The position numbers and the translations under genes are program-made. The notes beneath the pieces are model-generated. The model worked only from the letters and a program-made list of their open reading frames with translations, made no database searches and was not told the origin of the DNA. From positions 4,154,001-4,218,000 of the forward strand of contig OY744463.1 of NCBI GenBank assembly GCA_963556145.1: a stretch of DNA of 64,000 nt, read 5' to 3'. Position 1 is the stretch's first letter, and the number at the start of each line of letters is the position of its first letter. This stretch comes from Hygrocybe punicea (taxonomy: Eukaryota; Basidiomycota; Agaricomycetes; Agaricales; Hygrophoraceae). Positions 20,710-31,893 of this stretch are shown one piece after another.

Positions 20710-23418
20710 TCACTCACATGCCAGCGGAATTCGTTCCCCACATTTGGCAATAGCGCTCCGAATAGCTTCAATTTCAGTTTTGAGGATTGTGATCTGATCT
20801 TGATTTTTCTCATCAAATGCAACCTGCAAAAAACGCACGAGGACTCGGCCACCATAAAACCAGATAAACTGTGTAGGAAGTCATTCGGGGGTGAGGCCGG
20901 TTGTCGGGGTGAGGTAAACGTACCACACAAAAAGAATCTACCAGCGTGATATCGTAACTAGTTGACCAAAGGTGATATATCAGATCCAGGATGGAGCGTG
21001 CTGAAGATAAGATTTTCACAGCCGAAATACACCCAGGCTGGTGAATATCGGCAAATGGATCATGCAGAAGGATGGTAGCACTGGTAAAGATCAGCCCGAA
21101 TCCAGGTGCAATTGAGGTGATCATAACTTACACATGAGGCATCAAGGTAGCAGTGTACAGATGGGGATCCAAAACATTGTCAGAAATAGGGCTCTTTAAA
21201 TGGTTTGGAAACGATGCTCGAAACGACGAAGCAATGTGATCAAGACGGATGAACGCTTGCGAGCTTCGTGGATCGACGCAGCCCGGTATGTTTACTCCGT
21301 CTTCCGAGGACGCCATGCTGGGATCTCCGGCAAAATGCCTGGCTCGGAATCGGACATTGAAAGACTTGACTTGTGAAATCAGGATAGTCCCTTTAATGTA
21401 GAGAATAAAAGAATCTGCCTGTGACTCGGGATGGTAGAGAAGAATGTCTTGGTAATGAGCCCATTGTCGATCATTAGGTGTAACAAAGATCTGAAATAAT
21501 TCCGACAGTAAATGCCATAGAGAATGCGCGTTTCAACATGATAACACATTACCCCTTGCAGGTAATCATCCTTTCGGACAGGAAGTAACTGTGAGATGTC
21601 CTGATCGTCCAAGCTATTAGCCCAACCATTGGAACACCCGGGTTGTCGTTCCACAGCGTATGCCAGCCAAAAGGTGTTCCTTCTCATTTCGTCCTCAATG
21701 ACAGTTCGTGCGGGGGATAAGAGCGACGCCGGTCGAACACCAGACGTGATAGCTTGAAATGGTGGACAAGTGTTTAATGCGAGAGGCACTGCTATCCGCA
21801 GGCAGTGAGCGGAGGTACAAAATAACTAAAGTATGTGGTCAATTTGCGTCAGGGAACTAGTGTCATCCCTTACTTCTACCCATCTACATCGGTTACTTCA
21901 AGTCATCAACACAATTAGATGTTGAATCAGGACATACCTAGAGTGGTACCAATAAAACCAAGAAAGAATAATGTTGGCTAGAGCAAAAAATTCTCAATGG
22001 ATGGGTTAGCCATTAACTGAAGGTGGTTAACTACCTTGCAACACCTGGAAAGGCTTTTCTCCAAAATTTTCCTGACGTTTCGCGGTCTCGTTTGCATAAG
22101 CGGCCTGTTCTTCTGCAAAAGAATCAGGCCGCATGTCCTTGACTCGACTTCGTTGCGAGAAAATCTCATCTTGTTCTGACGGTCAAGATGCCATATATGT
22201 GTGAATATTAACGTGCTTACCTGGATCAACCTTCCCAAAGTCAGGAAGAGGAGGAGAAGAGACGGCCGCAGTATATAGGCTTCCCATAGCGCATATTGCA
22301 TGGAGGACAGAAGTTGCGGGAAATTTAGGGTGACTGGGCGGAAGTGAAAGGGAGGTAACAAAGCTGGACGCGTGCAGCAAGTGGTTCGCATGTGGGTGAA
22401 AAACCAAGAATACTTCAACACTGAAGGCCACTTAAGTGGAATGTCCAATGAGGGACTGAGCACTTGAAAAAGACGTACAGGTGCCGCAGCAAGTCCAAAT
22501 GAGGTAGGTTAGGTGGCCAGTTCGGCCAAACAAGATCAAATCCATAGGGGGAAGTTGCCCTATGAATGAGTGAAGGGGATGTATTAGTATTAGGAATTAT
22601 TGCTCGGATACTTTTTACGCCATGATTTGTCTCGTGAATATTTCCGAGCTGGGGTGGGACGAAGACTTGGTTGTGTGCACTCGGCGAACTCTGAGGGGCT
22701 CTTTCGCCGAAAGACTTCTTCAAAGGGCCGCTTCGAGAGAGAAAGCCCGTCATTGATAAAGATGGAACATCCAAGTCTGCGTCTTTGTCGAACGGGACAT
22801 GATCACTGCGCTCCTTCTGAAGTAAGAGCGCCTCGAGCTCATCTGTAACTGAACTCAGCGATATCCCACGAAGAGCAACCGAGTCTAGCAGACTTATTCG
22901 ATTCTCCAACCTCTCATACCGGTTTTTGGGTGTATCAGGCACAACTTCGCTTTCGATAACTGCTTGATGTATAAGTCAACAATATCGAAACATCAACACC
23001 GTGAATATAGATACCCTCATCAAAGGTACATTCAGGGTGAGGCGGTAACGTTTGACCCGCAGGTGGGTGGGCTAATGCGTGCGCATGCGAACGAACACAA
23101 GTTGAGCATGGCCGGTTTGCATCGCTTTTGAGCGTCAGATAAAGGCTATCACTTCATTTTGTTAGGGAATACCATTTCTTTGGTAAGAATCCGCATCGTC
23201 ATCCAAGATATCGAGAATCAAGATCAGGGCTCACCAGTTTACGCCTCCGGCATTGATGACAAGCCTGAAACCACGAACTTGATCAGTAACAGCCTGCGAT
23301 ACTTTTCGTGTCTGAAACTAACTTGATTTCTCCTTAGAGCTCCTGATTGAGCGGCACTGCTTTTGAGTGGCCTCGATGGCGAGGAAGGGCGTTTTGTGTT
23401 TGAAGAAAGTTTGGGCAT
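20710..23418 (-). CDS. Zn2Cys6 fungal transcription factor (possibly defective zinc cluster)
   Basis: I chose the ATG at 23418. Exon 1 (23418-23323) is basic; exon 2 (23264-23235) encodes ACHQCRRRKL. The next exon encodes ANRPCSTCVRSHAHA and PHPECTFDE, up to a donor at 23015. The following exon, starting near 22970, carries IESEVVPDTPKNRYERLENRISLLD, a typical dimerisation linker. A middle-homology (fungal_trans) region follows: HPKFPATSVLHAICAMGSLYT, and RNTFWLAYAVERQPGCSNGW with DDQDISQLLPV. The C-terminus is a short coiled coil ending KCGERIPLA near 20710. It would act in the nucleus as a sequence-specific regulator; targets are unknown. The third metal Cys appears as Ser and no in-frame AG acceptor precedes exon 3. 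Internal exons after 22415 were not all resolved. Confidence 0.75.
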
Positions 23419-23611
23419 GTCGTGAAACCAGAGAGAACCAATATATTTCCAAGTTCGACACGTAACATTGTGCTATTTGTGTTATTTTGATAATTATGCA
23501 ACAACCAGTGAACTAGTGAACCCCCAGCAGCAAACCAGGCCACTGCAACGACGAACTAAACATACATAAACTAGCAGATACCCTGCCAAAAGGGGCGTCG
23601 AACGTAGTCCT

Positions 23612-26600
23612 TTATGGACCGAATCTACCAACCGCCTGGAATGCACTAGTAATATTGCTCACGCCCACGGTGACACCCCGACGCGGAGAATGCAAATAGG
23701 CGAACGCGGGATCCCAAACACTGTCGAAAATAGTATCATTGAGAGACGAATCGCGGACCACCTGCGGTGATGATGCAAATTCGGTCCAAGCTATTGAGGA
23801 TCCCGTCCCTGTAATAGTCCAATGACGAAGGGCAGCTGCCTGGTCGGAACCAAAAAAGAGCGATCCGGAAGAGGTGCCGAAGGACGAAACTGACGAGGAT
23901 ATATCGGAGGGGTTGATGGATCCGAAGATCGCGAGTTCCAACGTTGGTATGGAAGAAAGAGATTGGAGGAGAATAGTGGCATTGGTGGGGGGGACGGTAT
24001 GTGAAGAGAGAACGAATGTGACAAGAGCAATAGCAACATTGACGTCGGTGATAGAGGACAGATAATTTAAAACCACATGGTTGAGACTGCTCATGGTGCC
24101 GTATTGTCGAGGGTCCGTTTGTCCTACGGTGACGTTGGGGAGATTGGATGTGCCGGGAAGCGCACTCAATATTTCTCCGCTATATATGACCACGCGAGGA
24201 GCCACATCCCGTTGGAGTACAGCGGCTTGCTTCGCGGCCCCAGTTCGCGAATCAACGAAAGGGAGTCGCAATTGCATAATATCAAGAACCCCATAAAGTG
24301 GCCGGTCTGGGAAGCAGGATACGTCAAAAGTAGTTGTTGCGTTGGCCGAGATTATTGGTAGACCGAATATAGAATTTTCAACAGTATTTAATCGTTGGAC
24401 TTGATCAGGATTTAGTGTAGGGTAGCATCCTAGAGGTGGAGGGAAGGGAGCGGTGGTAGAGTTCGTCAATAGACCGGCCTCTATGGTTGACGTTGCATCA
24501 AAAGGCACGAGCATTGGTGATGAATGTATAGCAGACAAGAAGACCGACAAATCTTCAGGTCTTTGTTGCAGGACGGTCCGCCAATATGTGGCTAAGGCAT
24601 TTTGCCGTTGGATAGATGACGCTGAGCCCGAAATGTCAGAGCAGCACCTGGGCCGAGAATGAAAGTATAATACCGAGAGCGTAGCTATACATCTTGTTCA
24701 GTGCAGTCCCGGCGGTAATCCCAACCTGAGCTATTTGAGCGTCCGTGGGTTCGCCGATGGATATGAAGGACACGCTAGGCTGGGAAACTGTCTGAGCAGC
24801 AAAATCAAACATGAAACCTGATGCTGATATTTCAAACTTAGAACTTGTGTCAGACACAGGCCCATCTGATGCATCCAAGTGCGTCCATGGGGCGTGGTTG
24901 ATAAATGTTCGCATCTTTGTTATCGCAGAAAGGTCTTGTGATTGAACCAAATTCCAGAGCAGCGCGGACTGCGCCCACTGCGTTCGGTTGGGCGACGTGT
25001 GGGGATCCAGGACAGGAGAGACATCCACCAACAGAATCTGGGGAGCACAATTGTTACTAATAGGCGCCCCTTGTGCTACCCATAGAGCTGTGGATAAAGA
25101 AGCTGGAGTGAGATCCATGCTGAAAAGTTTATTGACCGTCGGAATGAGGGAGATAAGTCCATTTGCCAGTTCGCCACATCGACCGGGTAGAGAAGAAGTG
25201 CATACACAAGTCGAATCTTGCACCACATATGAATGAAAAACTGAAACCAACGGGCTAAGACAACTCACCTAGATCACAGGTAACGCCAGTGAGATTCCCC
25301 GAACAAACAACAGGTGGATGGGACTTTCGCTTCTGGGTTACAGTAACGCCTACCGTAACAGCTACGACGATGAACACGATGGTGAGTAAACAGACGCTGA
25401 CGATAGTTCTCGTTGTCTTGCTTATTCGACCTTTTCTGGTTTTAGACCTGTTCAGATTAAGAGGCTTCCAAGCTGGAAATATGCCGCTCCGCCTGGGCTT
25501 GCCATCACGCGGGGAATGAGGACAAGCTTCAACATGCGGCGCACCCTGCTCCACCTCATCATGCTTGCCGTTTGAGACCAACCCGTCCTGCGGAAAGTAA
25601 CCCTTCTCCAACAATTTCTCCTGAGCATTAGCGCGACTGGCCAACTGTGGCATTGGCATCCTTTCCTCAAACCTCATACGCTCTGCCTCCGCAGCTAGAG
25701 ACAGATGTGGTTGTCCAGGTATAGGTGGCAATGGCTTGACGGTGCGCCGACCGAAGGCATTTTGGAGCAAGGCCGCTGACTGTGAGGTCGATACACGAGA
25801 GATAAACGACGAGACAAAACTCTTGTTGGTCTTGGTCGAATACAGTGACTGTCGTGAAGAATGATGCTTTGAAAAATCATCAGGGAGAAAGCGAGTCTGA
25901 GTTCCAGAAGTCGATGGGAGAGCGGGACTGAACAACATGGAGGACGTGCCCATGGAAAAGTTAGGCACATCTAATTTGCTGTCACCGATATGATTATCTG
26001 AAAGCATTGCTGGCGCCTGCCCTAGGTGTTCCCCTAAACGCATGTGGCTTTCGTGTGGTAGGGAATAGTGCGAAGCGGATTGTGAACTGCTTTCAACATA
26101 TATGTTCTCCAGTGCGGCAGGGGCTGTATCAGACAGGGATGGTCCTTGAGCGCCAAGCTTTCGAGACACACTAGGAGTTCTGAAAATAGATGTGAGATCA
26201 TGGTCTGATGGCAACGACAGGGTGGCAGGGCCAACGGAAGATGGGGGAGGCTGTGCACCATAGTCGGCAGGTATGGATGCACTGGAGGTAGTTTCACGAG
26301 TCTGGGATGGACTTGGAGAAACGGTGGAACGGGGCAGTGGCGCTGGGAAATTCGTATATCGTGATGGAACGGGGTAGGTTAGTTCGGATATTTGACTGGC
26401 CGCATCAGTTGGCTCTGTGGAAGACAGCAGTGAGGTTATAAATGAAGTTGAAAGCAATCGATCCTCAGTAGGGTCCACGCGGATACTGGAAGCACCATCA
26501 TTCCAATTGTAGGGGGAAAGTGGACGAGTACGAGGCGGTGTTCGGGGTGGAGTATCATTAGCGTGGAAGGGACGCCGGGGTAAAGGGCGCGAAAACGTAG

Positions 26601-27009
26601 ACGGTGTGGGAGAGTAGGGCGAAGCGACCATCGACACCAGTGGATGGGACACGGACTCTTCTAACGTGGGTGACCGTCCGGACCCAAACGCCAAAGAGTC
26701 TTCCCTCCGAGACACCGACGGGACGGTGACTTTACGGTTTCGCCTCGATGTAACCAGTGGAGACACTTGAGTGCTCAGGCTGAACGTGCTTCGAGTGGGG
26801 GTTGGGGTGTCAAATCCAGATTTCAAAGGAGTGGTCGGTATCTCGGTGGGGGGGTGAGGGAATTGCGAAAGACGAAGGGACTCTCCACCAGCACTCATCG
26901 CGCTGGCAGCAATACCTGATGCATTGGAGTCTTCAGAAGCGACAGAACGATGTCCACCGGGAGCTGGTGATAAGGTCTGGTCCGACAAACTCCACGACGT
27001 GCCATGCAT
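23612..27009 (-). CDS. Large type II single-pass membrane protein, unknown function
   Basis: Three exons (27009-25269, 25216-24674, 24621-23612) join in frame to 1097 codons. Residues 1-535 are Ser/Pro/Thr-rich and probably disordered, with many SP/TP sites. A single membrane span (VSVCLLTIVFIVVAVTVGVTV) lies at about 540-562, preceded by a Lys/Arg-rich stretch (NRSKTRKGR), so the C-terminal half should face outside. That half starts with CSGN..CDLDSTCVCTS..GRCG, has several N-x-S/T sites and a conserved-looking folded part with CYPTLN and SCFPDRPLYGVLDI. I recall similar uncharacterised proteins in other Agaricomycetes but no named family. A role at the cell surface is inferred from topology only. 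Confidence 0.8.
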
Positions 27010-27304
27010 TCCGGTGACTAGCTAGCTCTAAGATGTCGGCATAGAGGGTTAGGAATGAGAGAGATAAACCCAAACGGCAGAGGTCCTTAGCTGGCAGTGA
27101 GGCATCTTACATAACTTTGCGGTACTTTTTACCCTGCGGTACTTTTTACTTTCTGGCACAACAGGGTGTATGGAAGGTAAAAGAACAACGATATTTTTAT
27201 TCCGTGGGTAAAATGGTCTGATATGAACAAAATACGAAGGTAGGCATACGAGTCGTTAAGGGAGGAGGAAATTAAATGGCACGATATACATCATCTGGAA
27301 CGCT

Positions 27305-28273
27305 TCATGCAATGATGCATTTACGGCTTTGAGTCCTTGTCCTTTCTCGTTGAGGAGGATTCACTAAAAGATCACAAGCATCGACTCAGATGTTCCCCGG
27401 CGATGATGAGGGGGTTACTCACAAACGGCTCGGATGGCTTCATCGAAGACAGTCTTCAGACCTTTCTGTGTGAGTGCTGAACATTCGAGGTATTTCACCG
27501 CCCCAATATCTTTGCTCATGGCGACGCCTTGAGAGTACTGGATAGGGGCCATGCGGCTGTTTCAACCAGTGAAAAAGGACTTCCGTCGTTTCCAAGGAGA
27601 GTCCCTTACCGGTCTCGTAGTTTCTCAATCGTCGCCGGGTCTTCACGCAAGTCAAGCTTCGTTCCAACCAGCACTACCGAAGTTGATGGCGCGTGATGAG
27701 AAATCTCAGGATACCACTTTGCAAGACATTCGGATGTCAACATCATCAAATGAACTTGCAAATAAAACACTTGCCTTGGTCCTGACGTTTTCGTAACTTG
27801 GTGGGCTGACTAGGGAAAAGCAAATCAAGAACACATCGGTCTGGGGGTAGGAAAGAGGGCGGAGTCTGTCATAATCCTCTTGGCCCGCAGTATCCCATAG
27901 CCCGAGAGAAATAGTCTTCCCATCAACCATCACATTTGCCGAATAGTTATCGAATACTTTGGGCAATGTTAATCGAAACGGTTGAACTTGAGATTTATCA
28001 GGAATGGCGCACCAGTGGGAATGTACTCTCCCTGATTTATCAGTTGTTGTTAGCCAAGCCAGGCAGGAGCAGGATGAGACATACTGGGAAAGCATTCGTG
28101 GTGTAAGAAATCAAAAGACATGTCTAGAGATGTGATGATGAGCCATGGATCATGCGTCTCCCCGGAAACACGCACCTTCCCAACAGCACCGTCTCCAACA
28201 ACAACGCCTGGGAGGAGACGTCAGCCAATTTCGGGATATGAAAGTAATGCTACAAACATTTGATAGCCTGCAT
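27305..28273 (-). CDS. RAC1: Rac1-type small GTPase
   Basis: Eight exons (28273-28258, 28207-28176, 28123-28085, 28031-28013, 27956-27775, 27716-27610, 27556-27423, 27363-27305) sum to 588 nt, giving 195 residues. Visible motifs are GDGAVGKT (P-loop), the effector region [31 protein letters not shown] (switch II), GTKLDLRED (base binding) and ECSAL. The Rac/Cdc42 type is clear; the [10 protein letters not shown] and [26 protein letters not shown] segments favour Rac. The tail QSRKCIIA is a CAAX box after a weak basic stretch. The protein should cycle GDP/GTP at the plasma membrane and control polarity and actin. The intron after exon 5 uses GC-AG (AAG|GCAAGT). The neighbours are unrelated in function. 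Confidence 0.93.
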
Positions 28274-28850
28274 TTTGGTTGCGAAATCGTGGACTGACAG
28301 TGTTCCGAGTAGCTTAGTGTTTCACTTAATAATGATGTGACCACAATATTTCGAGATCTTTTTTCCCGCTTACAGTGAACCGAGAGTCGAACTGAAGGTT
28401 TAGCCTAGCCGTTTGCGAGACCGAAATTGAGAAAGAAGTGGAGCAACAAGGCAGAGAGAGGCTGGTGAGTTGTATGGAATGATGCGACCGCCAGTACCAA
28501 ATTGGACCCGAACGATCACGATTTTCTCACGCTAATGATGTTGCGCTGATCATCATTTTCTGTGTAACTTTTCTGTGTAACTTTGAACCTGAAACCGTTC
28601 CATCGGTTGACGAGACGAAAACATCTTTGGACATACAAAAGCGAGGTAGTCTGAGACGGGACAAGCTGCAGAATCTGGGCGGCGGGGACCAACCAAGACT
28701 GAATATTTGGGCTAAACATAACGACGAGGAAGAGGCATGTGCAACAACAGCGACAGGACTAGGAACTCAGGAATATACAAGGATTCAATGTCGAGATCAA
28801 CATACAGAATGCAAGATGAATTAGCGAGACAAATAAGCCTGATGAATCAA

Positions 28851-30903
28851 TCAATCAAGCCCACCGATCGTCCTCCTCCTTTTATTGGGCGGATAAGCCG
28901 TCTCGGTTTCCGGTGGGACCCATTCTGGACCCTCCGTCAAAGAGAAGTAGGAAATCGAAGGATCCAAAGCTTTGGCAACCTCCACCTCGTCGCCTTCCTC
29001 TTCTGTGAGAGGTGGGTACATCAACAAATAATTACTCTCGTCCTCACAAACGTTATCGTTGTCGTCTCCATCGAAAACACACGGCGTCAAAAGGTCAATC
29101 CCCAGCAAACTAGACACATTGGCAAACGTTGAAGGTAGAGCGCTACTCCTCAGTACTGGGCTATCCACCTCCGGGCTGGACAAAGGAGTACTTGTTTTCG
29201 AGTGTTCCTTCCCACAACCGTTCAGATCCACCCAGGAACTATACACATCCTCGAATGGATCCTGAAAGAGTCCACGGATGCTGAGGTCAGGTAAGGTCGT
29301 ATCGCTATCCGCGAGTTGGTCATGGCCCAGCTTAGAAAGCGGCCTTAGTCGAATTTTACGGTCCGTCGCTGTTGTCCGCGAGTTGCGACTAAGCGGCGAC
29401 TCGTCAGTTTGCCGGCGACGCCTCTCGCGATCTACTCGGTCCACCGTAGACATGTGGCCATTGGAAAATAAAGTTCGCGAAGAATGTTTAGATAATTTCG
29501 CCATCACTTCGGGAGGTTCGGAGTCTAGGGCCTTATGCCCTCGGAAAACCATGGGGGATGGGCTTCGTAGTGGACTATCTTGAGGTAAGCTTGCGTCAAG
29601 GACAGGTTCACATTTAGCGAATGGAGTGGTGGCACTCGGTGCCAACATGGTCAAACAAATATCTTGCGCGCTCGAATGTAAGGGATGGCTAGGGCTGGGA
29701 AAACGCCATGGCTGGTCGGAAGGCAGGCGGGGCGGGGAATGGCGAAAGGAGGGGGTGAGAAGGGGGTCGTATGGTGACTGAGGAATCATTGGGCGCGGTA
29801 GGATGGGCGATGCTGCCCAGATCAATCCTTCTAAAGAACTTTGACTCGTATCTGATGTGTCGGACCCATTCTGTAAACGCGGAGTGAGAGGAGGGCTCAT
29901 CGGAGGCAACATAGATTCAGTTAGGAGACCATGTCCAGATAAACTGGTGTTAAGTGATGCGTCCGGTGTGGAGGGTGTCACGTCGTCTTCGGAATACGCT
30001 GACAAATTGGTCTGGATGCGTTGGCTGCATGTCTCATCGGAAGGAGGAAGAGAACGGAATTTGGATTTGAGCGGAATGGAAATGAGATGATCGTGATCGT
30101 GATCGTATTGAGAAGCCACATCTAACTTGATTATGCTACCATGGGATTCGGCTGCTTTCGAGGTCGCTTGTTTGTTTTCCTCTGTCATGACGTGATTGGA
30201 ATAACTAGTAAAATTCGGAATAGGTATACGTACTATTTGATCCACGTCCACGGGGACGGTCATTACCGTCACGTCTATTTGACATGGCGATTTTATGTTT
30301 CTCGAACACATGTCGTCTCCACATGCTCTTCGCGTTCACACCAGCATAAGTCCTACGGCAGAAGGTGCATCTCAGCCTTGGTTCTTCACCCTCAGGCCAG
30401 CCATCGGCGCCACGGTCTCTGAGGTCCTTCTTCTTGGCGGGACACCAGCCTCTGGGAGGCTCGAGATGAGGTGGGTATGGGATAGCATTCGGATTTGTCG
30501 ATTTTGCTGAAATAAAGTCATGGGGATCCAGAAACCATTCTGGATTCACAGCCATCAATGCATACGATAACCCTTCCGGGCTAAGATGCGAATCAGGGAA
30601 AGATGTGAAGGGTGGATGGATGAATATGGAGGTGACATCGTTCGGAGAGGGGTCCATAATGGGAGTAGGTATCGCTAGGGACCCCACAGAGCGAAAACTG
30701 CTGCGAGAAGATGGCAGAGACTTGGGTTGAAGTACAAGTGAACCGGTGGGAGTGTACGGCCGGGGTTTAAAAGAAGTCGCTGCCGGTGTAAAAAAAGTCA
30801 AGTCCGCAGTTGTGAGACGTCGCTTAAGGGGTCTCGAAACCACAGCGGAAGAAGACCCAGAAAAAGATAGAGAGGCTGACAGAGGGTGTCGCGCTTCTGA
30901 CAT
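28851..30903 (-). CDS. C2H2-type zinc-finger protein, Ser/Pro-rich
   Basis: Two exons (30903-30234 and 30181-28851; intron GTACGT..GACAG, 52 nt) give 666 residues. One finger, LRCTFCRRTYAG..SMWRRHVFEKH, lies near residue 190 and has C-x2-C and H-x4-H spacing. It follows a conserved-looking block (VNPEWFLDPHDF, YPPHLEPPRGWCPAKKKDLRDRGADGWP). The rest is Ser/Pro/Asp-rich and probably disordered, with a basic RERRRRQ motif and a C-terminal PPNKRRR that may be a nuclear signal. A DNA-binding regulator is likely. I do not know an ortholog name. Confidence 0.82.
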
Positions 30904-31190
30904 GTTCTACCGCACACATAATGTGACTGGCCAATCCGCCACACAGGAAAGAAAAACTCACGTAAGAGTCAATCAAGGTTGAATGGCAAGCAAAACGACG
31001 GAAAAGCGGGAAGAAATGGCCAAGTAGAGGGGAAGGGGGAGGGGAGGAGCGTGGTAGAAGGATGAAGAGCGGACAAATGGAAAACGTGGTGTTGACAGTT
31101 ATGAAAAAGAATTATTTTAAGCGGAGTTTACACGTCAACTATCAGCGCGACGCGTCGACCACGTGATTTGATATCTTAGGCAGCATTTTC

Positions 31191-31821
31191 TTACACTACC
31201 AACATTTTACATAGCCAATGCAATATACCTTGGCACGGTTCAATTAGCAGGCTCCAGAATAAAAACGAAGGGACGGACCCAGCAATCATCACTGAGCCAC
31301 CCAATGGTGTGATTGGTCCCAACACCCTGAACCTTGTTATATAAGTCGGAATCAGTGAGCGTCTCCGCGCGTTTACAGGCAAGGAGTAAAACCTGTCACG
31401 ATTCAATGCCATTGCCATGATAGTGCCTGAGAACACTAATCCTCCGATTGCAATGGCTGGACCAGCTAATTTCTGCAATGAAAGTCGCGGATGCAGCGAG
31501 ATTAGGAGCAAAGCGAGGCCATTGTAGATCTGCTAGAATTTAACAGACATGCTAGAATATATAGATATAGAAAAGACACACGGCATAATGACAAGCTGTC
31601 TCCCATGCATGGAGACCATCTGCTGTCATGCCTTGCTTTTGCTTCAAGCCGTGGGTTCCAAAAGCGCCCGCTATCATGCCTGCTGCCGCTGAGATATTCC
31701 TGAAAATAAGTCGGAGAGGTAAAGACAGGCATTTATGCTGACCCATGATTGCTCCGCATCGCCACAACAGTGTTGGCCCAGGGAAAATATATCGATGGGA
31801 TAGAAGAGGAGTTGTGCTCAT
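31191..31821 (-). CDS. TMEM256/DUF423 family small membrane protein
   Basis: Exons 31821-31582, 31529-31393 and 31332-31191 sum to 519 nt (172 residues). The core AAAGMIAGAFGTHGLK, WETACHYAIYNGLALLL and GLVFSGTIMAMALNR..LGPITPLGGSVMIAG matches the DUF423/TMEM256 family, which has about four membrane helices. The second intron (GTTTTA..ACAAG) is 60 nt, a multiple of three without stops; retaining it would insert 20 residues before FRVLGPITPLGG, where the family has none, so I prefer splicing. The biochemical role of the family is unknown. It is divergent from SPB1, with 72 bp between start codons, so the promoters must overlap. Confidence 0.85.
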
Positions 31822-31893
31822 CTCACAACCGAAATAAACACACATCAACAGTCAGATTTTCCGTTCAGTTGAAGCTTTTGAAGGCGACTCGGA

